64,000 nt of DNA from Acanthosoma haemorrhoidale. Its lineage: Eukaryota; Arthropoda; Insecta; Hemiptera; Acanthosomatidae. Location: assembly GCA_930367205.1 (NCBI GenBank), contig OV884011.1, positions 166,481,226 to 166,545,225 on the forward strand. The letters run 5' to 3'. Positions 39,448 to 52,100 of the stretch are shown in pieces (the first letter of the stretch is position 1; each line of letters begins with the position of its first letter). The notes under the pieces are model-generated. The model saw only the letters and a program-made list of their open reading frames with translations, made no database searches and was not told the origin of the DNA. The position numbers and the translations under genes were made by a program.

Positions 39448-42400
39448 TATTTTTTTCACGCCTGGCCAATATCTAGATGCCTGGTATAGCTAGATCCAGG
39501 GGACTCACAAATGTCAGAACAGGCAGACAAAGATACATGTGTGAAAACATCAAGGTTTTGGGTTTTGATAAGACCAACGAAACTCAATTCAAAAACATTT
39601 TTCTAGCCCCCTCACCTCCTACCTACACTATACTAAAACTTAATATACCAAACTGACACATCATTTTTAGTACCTCAACTAAGTACCTATGGTGGTTACT
39701 ATTTGTTCTACTTCTTCTCACGACTTCGACTGTGGGTATCGTCTTACTTGATAACTCCTGTAAAAAAAAAAATAAATAAATAAGGTTAGCATCTATCAAT
39801 TTGATCAAAACTCACAGATACATAATTAATAAACTTCTGATTAAGATTTTGAATAAATTAAGATAGCAAGATAAGATAAAAGAGTAGCGTTAACCAATGA
39901 AATGTTGCTAACATAACCTTACCAAAAAAAACAAGAGTGGAACTGTAATAAGGCTGAAGTATTAATAAAAGGTTTATTAGTTCAACGATTTATGTTTCCT
40001 AATAATATATTTGTTTTGAAACGAACATAAAACAATAAGTCTTTATATATTTTAGTCAAAGGAACAATTGATTTACATTTACAATTGAAACTTCTTTATT
40101 GTGATAAAATTACAATCTGCCTCATTGCGCAATAAGTAATTGTGATAAACGTTTTCATTCATACCATATTTACAATTTTCATTCACTCGCTCATTCATAC
40201 AGTATTTACAAACAGCCCGGAGACCTCCCAAATCCACATGATTGCCACATCCCTCGCTAAAGAGGAAGCGGATTCTTGGGACGCTCCTCCGTCAGCCGCG
40301 TCACCGGATACGACCTAACGGAGGCTGACCAAGACCGCAAGAGCCGCAGATGTTCAGGACATGATTAGAGAAACTGGTCATTGCCAGGACTCCGACTGTT
40401 ACATATGTATAGCAGGTCACGTAGCCACTGCTGCTCAAGTCTCCGAGGAGGTTATAGGGATGAGTGGCGCAGTGTAATGATTGTGCTAGGGCATTAGGGT
40501 GATTAGATAAGTTACTATGGAATTCGTGAAAGGAATGGATACGCTTGATATTAGACTTTTTTGCTGTCCCCCATAGCTCTATTCCGTAAGTCCAGATTGG
40601 CTTGAGTATAACGTTGTAGATAAGTAATTTGTTTTTTATTGAGAGATGGAATGTCCTATGGAGTAGTTTGTACAGTTTTCCAAAGCGTCTGTTTAGTTCT
40701 TGTCTTATTAGAGATATTATGATGAAGGAATTGGTAAATCATAATAAGCACTTGTATTGGAAATTAAATGCTTTAAAGAGTAAACTACATCAAAAATCTT
40801 TCCCATAAAAAAAGAAATGAGGAACTAGAATTTCCGCCTGAATGACCTCTTCTCCTTTTTAAAATGTTCGATTAAACAACTTCAATCAAAAAATCTCATC
40901 GATAATGAATGTCTCTTGACGCTTTAAAATATGACAGGTTTACGTTTACGATTTGTAAAGTAAGATTTTGTAAAAAAAAAATTTTTTAAGCTTTTATGTA
41001 AAAATATATTATTTAACCTACAGTTTTTATCCCTCGATTCTGTAATCTTATCAAACTTTTAAATGGTAAAACAGAAATTGAAATAAAATCATCTGTCGGG
41101 AGGCACCCACCTGCCGGGGGAAGGTCTCATTGACCCCGTCACTGCCCGGCGGGCGTAAGAAAGAGATATATGAATAAACCTATGGTATTTGACCTTTGCT
41201 AGCTGCCTATTCGGCGATCAGCTTTATTCGAGTTCGTTTATTGATCTGACTCCATAAAATCTTAGAAGATGTACCCCGACAGTGCACTATGTTCAGGAGA
41301 AGAGCTACAGGTTAGGTATTATAGGTAGTTACGGGGTCTTGGAATGACTACGAGGTCACACTTGGTATCTAAGGGTAGGCGAAAACCGTCCCAAAGGTGA
41401 GTGTGAACCGGAAAGACGCAGACTGAATCGCTGGGGGAGACGCTACTAGGCACATTTTGTAGGGTCCCAGAGCATGGAAGTCTTCTGCATGGAAAATACC
41501 CCTTCCAAGGATATGCCAGTTTTAGCGAAACGCGGCCAGAGAATCCCACTAAGAAGATGTGGGATCTGAAAACGCTGGACTAAAACATAGCAAGGTTAGG
41601 AAGGAGAGGTGCAGAGGTAGTTAAATAAGAAAGCCATGGTTCGAGTAGAGCAACAAGCACCAGTGCAGAGAGAGAGCAGTGTTCAATTCAAGTGTCGGGT
41701 TCCGACTGTGTGGAAACGTTTTTTTTTTTTTTTTATTTCAAAACCTCAAATAAACAATAATACAAGTGATAATATATACAAAAAACAATCGATCTTACAA
41801 ATTTCTCCTCTTCCTGCATTTAAATGCATTTGGAGGAGTGCATAATACAATAAATTTTTTATGTTGTGAAAAGTACTCAGTCTTGTATTCACACTAGGTG
41901 ATGAGGCTCACCTTCGATTTGTCACCGACACCAAACATTAAACACTAGGAACAAAACAAAACAAAACAAAACAAACTAAATCTCTACCTAGAACCTAGGA
42001 CTAGAGTGTTCCAGCCGCGACAGCGTCCTGCCATCGATGGGGGAACGGAGCGGGGGTTATAGTGTTAAACACCGGGTTTGTTAGATATTGTAATGAGTCG
42101 AAAAATTTGATATGTCTACGCTGGATGAATTCATCCACCGTAAGCAGCTCAAATATCTCATGCAGCCCACTGTTCCTTCATGTTCACCATGTGTGGAAAC
42201 GCTCAAAATGTCTGCCTTATATAGGCAGGTCAGAGGCCGGGCTATGTCTGCACCCCTGGCGTCGGGATCGTGAACTGTCATCCTCCCTATATACGGACGC
42301 CGAAGAGTTATTGATAAAATATTGGCATAATACGGCACAGCACTACCAGTAACAATTAAAACATTACATCAAACAATTGATATAACAGCCCAACAGCCCA

Positions 42401-45400
42401 TCACAACTGATCCTGAAGGGACGTGCCCAGTCCTTTAGACTATCCCCTCCTTGATCCAAATGTTTCCCCCTTGGGTTGCCTTCTCCATTACTCTTCCAAC
42501 CTACTTGGTCTAGACGTTGTTTAACGACTTATCACTGGCATACATTAGGGATAGTCGGTTACTGGGGAACGGCTAGGGGTTCCTATACGAGATTAGAAAC
42601 GGTTCCCGCTGACCTCATCTTTGGTTTTACAAGGTTGAATCATCAACCGTATCCCTGGCTCGATCTCTCGAATTTCCTTGGCCCCTTTCGTTGACCCTCG
42701 CCTCGTATAAATAATGTATAAACATAACTTGATCAATTGACTATAGTTTTCTGGGCAGAATCTGGAAACGACTAAGAAAGAGTGCTAGAGATAATACGAA
42801 TAAAATACCCGTTCCTATCATGGAACGAAACGGTAGGAACTATTCCCTAACGGCCCTTCACTGGTACACATATGTCAACTCGGAGTCGAATTCTCATGCT
42901 GAGTGTTATAATGTATTATGCCGTCCATCTTTTTAATAAACATTGGCCAAATGCAAGTTCCTTCAATCATCTACCTTTAGTGAGTCAGTTCATCTTGAAT
43001 ATTTGGAATTATATTAAAGCCAGTTACCTTAAAGGCTGGAATGTTTTCATAAATAGGTTCCGTTTCTCCAATCCGGTCTTCTAGCTCAATCTCCTGGAAT
43101 AATAGAAGCAGTAATTATAATGTATCAGTCTTTTTTTTAAAGGGATATTTAAAATATTTTGCCTTAATCATGAATACATAATAGGAATATAAATATAAGC
43201 TCTTGTGTTAACCAGGCCACGTGATCGTGACAGCGTTCGTTCATGAGTCGTTCACTTCAGTGAACATATTGGTTCATCGATCACCAGAACTCAAGATGAT
43301 AAACGATCTGTGATGTACAAAAGAAGTACGCAGTCGTAGCTACGAATTAATAAATCTAAGAATTTAGGAAACACAAGATGAGAAGAGAAAAATGCTAGCA
43401 ATAAATTAATATTTTCATCATTTCATACTGTACCACAGACTATTATAAATTCTTAACTCACTTACTGTCATGTCGAAGGCGCTTAGTGACGGAGCAGAAG
43501 GGCAGGGCATCCCAGGGTGTCCAAAGCCAGTGTTCAGCACTGTCTGAAAAAGAAAAAAAATTACATACTTCCTGTCAGGGGCACCCGCGGGGGAAGGTTT
43601 CGTCGAACCGGTCACTGCTGGCTTGACACGGCGGGTGTCAAGAAAGATATATATGAGTAAACCTGCTGTCTTAGACCTGAAGACTGGATCGCTGGGGGAG
43701 ACGCTACTAGCTACAGTTTTTATGCGGCCCCAGAGACCGTTATCTGCATGAAGGGATCCCTTCCAAGGATGTGCCAGGAGACGAAACACAAGGAAGCTGT
43801 GGGATCTGACAACGCCGGACTAAAACGTAGCAAGATTATGAAAGAGAGGTGCAGAGGTAATTAAATAAGAAAGACATGGTTCGAGTAGAGCAACAAGCGC
43901 CAGTGCAGAGAGATAGAGTTGTGTTCACTTTAGGTGTCTGGTTCCGACTGAATGGGAAAGTTTTTTGTTGTTTTTTTTTCCATAGCTCTTAAACTTATAA
44001 AAATAGTGTTTGAGCCAATCTAAAATTTAATAACAGAAAACTTTATGTTAAAAAAAGAAGAAAATTATTTCATTGGCTATCGCTGCTACTGCTGCCTATG
44101 AGATACAGCAGGAACGACTTCGCACGTTGGACACCGGTTTTGGAGTTGGTCAAGACCCGTCACTATGGATCCTAGCTTCGTTGTAGTAGCATCAGAATTT
44201 GTCGAGTGCCGAGATTAACTTGTGAGATTAATTTGTTGAATCCCAAGTTATCGGTTTGAATCTGATGGTAGTCATAACAGATACATGGTTCGGAAGTTTT
44301 GTTGTATCTTTCGCCTGAAATCGAGGAAAACAGTCAGAAACCATCCATTAGGCCAGAAGCTCCTGCCCGAGGCTGGACCGATCGCCGGACAGGTAAAAGG
44401 GGATTGATTCCTAAAATTTTCCTTTCAATTTCGATCTATCCGATCCCGGAAACCACCCCTTTTCCCTTACAGAGAGACGGGATTCTGCTATTGGTGGTAA
44501 GTTTGAAATTTATTGAATCTAAAATTATTAATTTAATTTGTTGCGATGTTTTACTCGATTTTGGCATTTGTCGTCGTTATTTGATATCACAGTCCACTGT
44601 TGGTCCTCTATCAGAGAAATAACTTGAAAACTCGTTCGTTCTAATTCTGACCTAAAATTGTATTGGTGATTTCACAGCTAATTTATCCGCGTTCACAAAT
44701 AGGATGTGGGAAAAATAAAAGGAAAATTATTTTGGACTGATGGGTGCCTTTCACTAAGGGGAGTTCCCCATTTGAAGGATGTATGAGAAGGATATAGGGC
44801 GTGGAATGCCTAAAGGAGGCAGGTGGATTCCTTTTACCTTTTACCTTGCCTTTTATTAAAGAATGGGAAAGCTCTGAAATTCTGCGTTATATAGGCAGGT
44901 CAAATGCCGGTCTATGCCCGTGCCTATCGTGAACTAGTCCTCTCTATCTTCTATAAGTACCCCGAAGATTTATTGATAACATATGGACACGTAGGCGGGT
45001 GTTTACTAGTCCTAGTAGAGGGGAACTTCTATTTATTCGTGGTGAAGAAGTTGGCACAATACTTCCTAAAGGAAATATTCGCTTAAACTGAAAAAGTAAA
45101 ATCATGTGTGATACATCATTCACGCCAATAATGTTGTATAATTAAATGGCTTTTTTTTACTTATATGTTCAATTAAGCCTCAATTAAATACTTAAATATT
45201 ATTAATACTATTTTCAATATCGACTGTACTATCCCTACTAGATATAATTTATGGAAAATATTTATTACGCAACTATCAAGTAATTCAGGGGCGTACGTAG
45301 AAGTTTTTTTCAGAGAGGGGGTGGTTAATAAGAAGAAGGCAGGTAAGCACTACTGATTACGACGGATCTATATTTATTGTATTTGTAATTTGAAAAAGGT

Positions 45401-48400
45401 TTTGAGTTCAGAATTCCCACCAAATAGTATCTATAATCGCCAAATAGGGCGAAGCATAAAAAATCGATAAATAATTAAAAATCTTTCCACTCATCAAATT
45501 TTACGTTATTTTTGTGTGAAACCCCATTTTCAAAATATTATTCCCTTTATTAGTGATTGAATCATGCTGGAGGTAAATTTAGGCTTTCAAGTACTGTCAT
45601 TTGTTAGTTGAGATTTTATTTACCTCTCTATTTAATTCGCATTAAATTCATATACACTTTCAACTTTTCAAATACAAAATGCTTGTAAATGGGGGTATCT
45701 TCTGCAAGGCAGGAGATTGAGGGGGTTATTAAAAATAAATAAATACAAACCTTATGTTACAAACCTTAATTATACTATTAAAAATAGTAGAAAACATATT
45801 TTATCATAAATTCTGGGAGGCGGGGGATATATCCCCAGATTTTCCCCTCCCTTGCGTACGCCCCTGAAAGAATTGATAAATGTATCTTTATTATTTTTAT
45901 TACCGGTATGTGTACCAAGCCCCTGGTTGAGTCAAAGTTGCAAACACGATATTTTTATGACATTTTGTAATTATAGTTTCAAAAACTCAAACATAAAATA
46001 TATATATATTAAAAACGTTATATTTTTAATTTGTTACTTTACTCATAATCAAAGATTTCTTTTTATTGCCATGTTTGATTAAACACTCTTGCGTCCATGT
46101 AAAAAAAATTATATCGTTAAGGAGCTTAGAAATGAGACTTTTGGGGGATAATGGTTTCTGCCTTAGAAAAAAACCCCTCAAAACCCTAAAAACTACGTCG
46201 ACTCAAACCTATTAAGGGTACTAGTCTGTTTTTGTGAGTGGTATGAGCTTTTTAAACTGCTACAAATGGTATCACTATCCTGATCTAATTAACACTGCTA
46301 CCAACAGTCACCATACAACTAAATAAATAACTAAAATAAAAATAATACTGTCGGATTGTGGAATAAATATTATGTTGAAATATACGTAAGTATGAAGCAG
46401 AAGAAACTCCTAACTAACAAGGCACAAGTGTAAACAGTGTCAAGCTAGAATGTTATAAAGTGGTTATATCTGTTGAGCTGGTTTAATTAATTTAGCGGTG
46501 GAATTAAGCAATGTTTAAAAGCTTGAAGTATATTAAGTTGTTATAAATCGTTATATTAGTTGATAACAGAGTGGCTATAAAGCAGACTAGTACCGCAGTT
46601 AACAATAGTTAAAAGGTTATACCCTACATTCTAGAACTCATCCCTTCCAAGTTTATGAAATTCCACAGTAGCCTTTCCAACCACCCTAATCCTGTAGCAC
46701 AGTCATTGCACTGCGCCACTCATCCCTATAATCCCTCGGAGACTGAAACGGCAGTGGCCTCGTGACCTGCTATAATCGCGTGACAGTGGGAGTCCTGGCA
46801 ATGGCCAGTTTCTCCAATCATGTCCTGAGCGTCTGTGGCTCTCGCAATCTCGGTCAGTCTCCACTGGCTAGTATCCGGTGTCGCGGCTGACGGAGGAGTG
46901 TGGGGGACTTCCCAAGACTCCGCTTTCTCTTCTCATGTGGACTTGGGAGGCCTCTGGGCTGTCTGTAAATATTGTATGAATGAGCGAGTGAATGATGAAT
47001 TGTAAATATGGAATGAATGATAGTATATCTTAATTACTTATTGCCTAGCAAGGCAGATTGTAATTTTAGCACAATAAAGGAATTATAAAAAAAAAGTTAA
47101 AAACTCGACGTATTAATTATTGACGTGAAAATGGCTGATAATATTTCCTGTTATCATCTCAACACAAGAGAGATAACATCTTGTTACATATTAATTTAAT
47201 AACATCTATGTCCATTATACGACAGCAGATATAAAAATAAAATCGCTGGATCTGTTATATCTTTTAGCGATTAGGTTGGCACTGTTTGTTTTCACCCAGC
47301 TGGGGACTGACCGTGTTGCTACACTGGCGTCTGCACTACAGTCTTGTGGACCTTATTTTCATTAATTCTTTCCAATTAACATTCCATTTCAACCACACTA
47401 CAATTGTATACTTGTTTCAATAATTTCGGATAAGACGGCGTCACGACTGACTTTTTCTGACGGTATTTCAAAACTACCAATGACAACTCTAATAAATAAT
47501 CTTCCAAAAAAAAGTTAATTACCTCAAATTTAAGCTCTGGTGACTGTGGAGTCTTCGCCCCTCCGGCCCTCAACTGAAAACAAAATACTTAAACATATCG
47601 ATCTGTCCATACTTATAAACCAATTAACAATGCCAATGCCTTGTTTATCAATGTAATGCTAACATGATCAAACGTTTGCAGTTACCTCGCCAACTATTTC
47701 CGTTGGAATGGACTCCACGCTAAGGCTCGTCGCGTAAACAACAGGCAGCTTCTCAGGAAAAAAATTGTCTTCCTAAAATAATTATTATAATTAACAATAA
47801 ATCAAAATAACATTCACTCTAAGGATCAACCTGTCAATATTAAATTATAGTCTCTGACGTAACGTTGATTTTATTTATCTATATTCCTAAGGAACTAATC
47901 TGTTTTTTAATTTAATTCGCTGCTTATAACATCTATCATTATATTATGTTATATATTATATCGTATAACATCCTCCCTGGTGCTTATCTGGACATGGCGG
48001 ATTTCATTCTACGTGCATGAATGAACTACAGACCCCAACTCCCCACATTTTCGGGGATAGAAATACCGCAGAGCATGTTGTGCTATAAAGCCTAGGAACA
48101 AGCAAGAGCAAGGACGCTCCACTCGATCGGGCAGTATAGCTTGAAAGACTTGCCGTTGCTGGTGTACAACGAGGATAGATTTCAGGGTATTCCATTTCTT
48201 TGTTTAGAAGTAGAAGCAGCTGCAGGGACCCGGGCAATTCCCCATCTCTTGTACCAAGATGGAGTTTCTTTTAGGGGTTTCTCATTTAGAAAAAGTTAGT
48301 CTTAAAAAAAAAAAGTGAATACAAACAAAGAAACTGGCCTAAAACAAGAAAAGGTGCGCTGAGCACTGCAATATACCACCGTAGGCGACAAAATGCTTCA

Positions 48401-49065
48401 TGGTCCCGTCAACAGTGAGCGAGACCCATGAGGTAACCCCGTATTGGACACGGATCCCGAGGTAGGAAGGTAGGAAGGTCATCAAAAGTCTAGAAAAATT
48501 TTTAGTTCACATAAATTTAGTATAATACAAAGCATTAATGAATAGACACAAATTAATAAATGAATGATTCCACACAGAAGCTTGTTTAATTCTTTAGTAA
48601 ATTTTTAGGACCCACGTTCTGCTAGTTTATTGTAAATTTATATGTGTTTCAGTGATACTTATCAATTATTTAATTATTTTGTGGACTTATTAATATTTAT
48701 AACGTTCCGCTACATTTTCACTCTAGTACCTATAGCTAGGGCAATACTATAGCTAGTAACAACATTTCTTTACCTCTGCAACTATTTCTTCCGGGGTCGA
48801 TTCCAGCCTAGAGAATACTCCCTGAGCACCGACAACCTGTCAACATAAGTTAATTACATGAGACCTTTAGCGTTTATGACTAAAGCTCTAAAATGCCAGA
48901 ATTTTATCGAGAAGAATATAACTGATAGCTGAACACTGTTACCTCTGATGTGGTCTGCGTGGCTACTGAAATCATAGAGGCCTTAGTATTCGGGATCTCC
49001 TCCTGAACAAAACATAACAGAGAATCATTTAAAATATTAGTCAAAGGCTGTCGTTTCACAACCAG

Positions 49066-49121
<56 letters not shown>

Positions 49122-52100
49122 CATGATTTCAACACTTTATTTTTTCATGAGTACATTATAGAAACAAAAAAGAAAGAAAGAAAAAGAAGCTAAGAATTTA
49201 AAATGCCATTTTTGTTTTTAATATTTATGCATATTTATTTATCCCCATAATTTAATATTTAATCTATTTCATGCTTATTCTATAAATATAATTTTTGTAT
49301 CACGCCTTCTTCTTAGCTGACTAATAATCTTCATAATTCGACCTTCAGTCTAATACACAATCCTCTTACCAATTCTTCAAAGTTATTTATTTATAAGTAT
49401 GTGTTCCAATCCCTTGCTGACTTACAACTACATAAAAGAACCGGACATGGTTTATGATACAAGTCATACTTAAACGTTTATTTAACCAGAGCTTTATTTA
49501 TTTAATATTGTTTGAAGAAAAGTCTTCGGCATGGGATGTTCACTCAGCATTCTTCAAGTAGTTGTTTATTTGGTTGAACTGCTACGAATCCTACCATCAA
49601 GCCATTATAACAGACCTGTTACCTCACTGAACAGAACACCACTTAAAACCACAACAGGTAAAAGCTTGTTTTACGTTGAAAATTACCGTAACGATTGTTT
49701 TTTTATTATATATTCAATGTTTGTTAAATAAAGAAACAAAAAAATAAATAAAAGGGTAGATTTTTATTATTAAAAAAAAGATTGTTATTTTTTTAGTACT
49801 AAAGTGTGATAGTTGGTCAGACTGGATGGTAGGGCAGAGTCGTGGTAGCATTTGTAATAGTTGGCCAGTTTAAGCAGGTGATAAAAGAAACGAGTATTGA
49901 TATTTGTCTTTTGTCTGTTGAGTCTAATCCAAACAAATTACTTATCAACTATTTAAAATTGTAACAGTACTGGTTTACATGTTTTTTGTCCACATCCACC
50001 ACCGCCTGACTTGTGGGACTGGGATGCCTCCTGGGTTCTGGCTGTTCCCTGGATCTTTTGGTTCTACTCTCGTCCTAGAGCTCTCTCAGGCTTGCATTGG
50101 TGGACTGTCCGAATTAGTTTAAATACATAAAAACAACGGTGTAGATGACAAAGTGGTCTGAACTGAATTGGTCGGAGTAAAATCCGAAATTGGCTCAACA
50201 GTAACTTGTTTCATGTATACTCTGATATTTTATATCATACCTGTACAAATAATAGGTGCTTGCGGGCAAGAGCGATGAAGGCGGAGACGACACTAGGAGG
50301 CACCACCCCCTCCTCGATGAAGAACCCCAACCTGGACAATACGACGCCCACGTCTTGGTCCCGGAAGTGGAAGTCCTCACAGAGCCAGACCGCGGCGGAA
50401 GTGGAGCCCAGCTGAGGCAGAGCAGGCTCCAGGGCGAGGAGGGCGAAGACAGAGCCCGCATCGCCGACCAACAGGCCATGGTACAGCGACAACAGTAGTG
50501 TCCTCGAGGCCGTCAATTCCAGCGGGTAAGAGGAGTACGCTCCAGCAGCGTGTACTGCTGCCTCCAGTCTGGATCTCACCGCCGTGCACAGCCTCCTCGT
50601 GAGTGACTCTACAAGAAAAAGAAGAAATGGTTCTGCGTAGTAAGTAGTATGGACCCACAAATGTTGAGGGTTCGACGACGGTCCATAGTGGAACTAAACA
50701 GGCATTTCTGTTGAGACAAGGTTCCTACGATTGATTTAACCTCCTACTTGAAATTTTGCAAGATTGAGATAATTATCGGTTAGAGAGAAAAAATAATGAC
50801 AGGGCTGATGATAATAACAGCAATTGATTCCATCCCCAATCCCAAACCCCCTTATTTCCGTTTGATCGACAACATTGAAGAGCGAGGTAGTTGTATGTTC
50901 GGTCACAGATCTAGAATAGATCCCAAATCACGAATTTAATAACATACAAGTAGAGCAAAGGGTATAAAAAAATTGTCAATAATGTAGTTTATGTTTTTGT
51001 TTTTTTACATAGTTTACACTATACTTAAATAAAAATTACAACGAGATCTTTAATTTGTTAACCTAAGCAATTCGACACAATAACATTTTTAATCGCCAAG
51101 CAATTGAATAAGGAATAATGGCTCTTCATTATGTTTTATAGATTTGAAAATATTTTTCATTTCGTCGGTTAATCAAATGGAATCGAGAGATAAAATTTCT
51201 TGAGTTTATAATTCAAATAGGGAACTCATACGCTCAGGAGTCTCAAGCAGGTAAAAACATGTGGGGTTTCTTATTTTTTAAAGAAATTTATAATGAACCC
51301 CAAATAGCAAAATGAATTAACAAACGGTTTAACATATTTAAATGCTAAAATATCACAGCCTAGGTTGTTTTTGCTCATCAAAGTATATGTTATTTCACTT
51401 CATAATGAACGCTTCTTTCTTCCAGTCAACTAAGTGAAAAAAAAGTGTTGGTCAACGCGACTTAACTCATAAGAACCTCTTTACTACGAGGTGTATGAAA
51501 CATTCACAGAGCGGAAACGACTGTGAATTAATAACTGGCTCTCAAAAGCATGTGCATACCTCTCTTGATATTTGCCTTCAAGTAACAACGACGGTACACA
51601 TTTGGCGGAAACGCAAATCTAGGTGGACAAAAGTCAAATTTTAAGTTCAAGAAATGTGTACGTCATCAAACATCCAATCACGGACGTTATTTGATATGGA
51701 AATTGTCGGGTTTGTCCCCTTCAAACTCGTAATCTACAGCCACAAAAACGTGTGAACATATTTAGGAAAGTAAAACAAGATACTTTTATTTATTTTTTTA
51801 AATTGCGAGCAAGCCATTTCTTCATAAGTTGTCCATAATCACTGCTCACCAATTTGTTAGAAGATAGATCTAATTCGTAATGAAACCCTTCCAAGTTCAT
51901 ATGTTTAATAATTTCACTAATCACTGGTTGTTTTTTCTGACTTCTTTCCTTTAAAAGTACGTATTCCTGCAATGAAAACTGCAGCACATAAAACAGGTCA
52001 TAACCAGAATTATGCTCCTGATTTTCATTTCACATAATTGCTTTTATATTACTGGACATGCATCCGACAAATAAACAACTTTGTTATAAATATCGGAATG

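Noticed and set aside
43418..43789. 123-codon minus-strand frame as a stand-alone gene
   Set aside because: It runs from LTR copy C into micro-exon 7 and past its GTAAGT donor; only 43466-43543 has exon support.
50206..50658. Several open frames on the + strand and in another minus frame over 50.2-50.7 kb
   Set aside because: They are shadows of the GC-rich exon 2, whose frame alone fits both splice sites and the phases of its neighbours.
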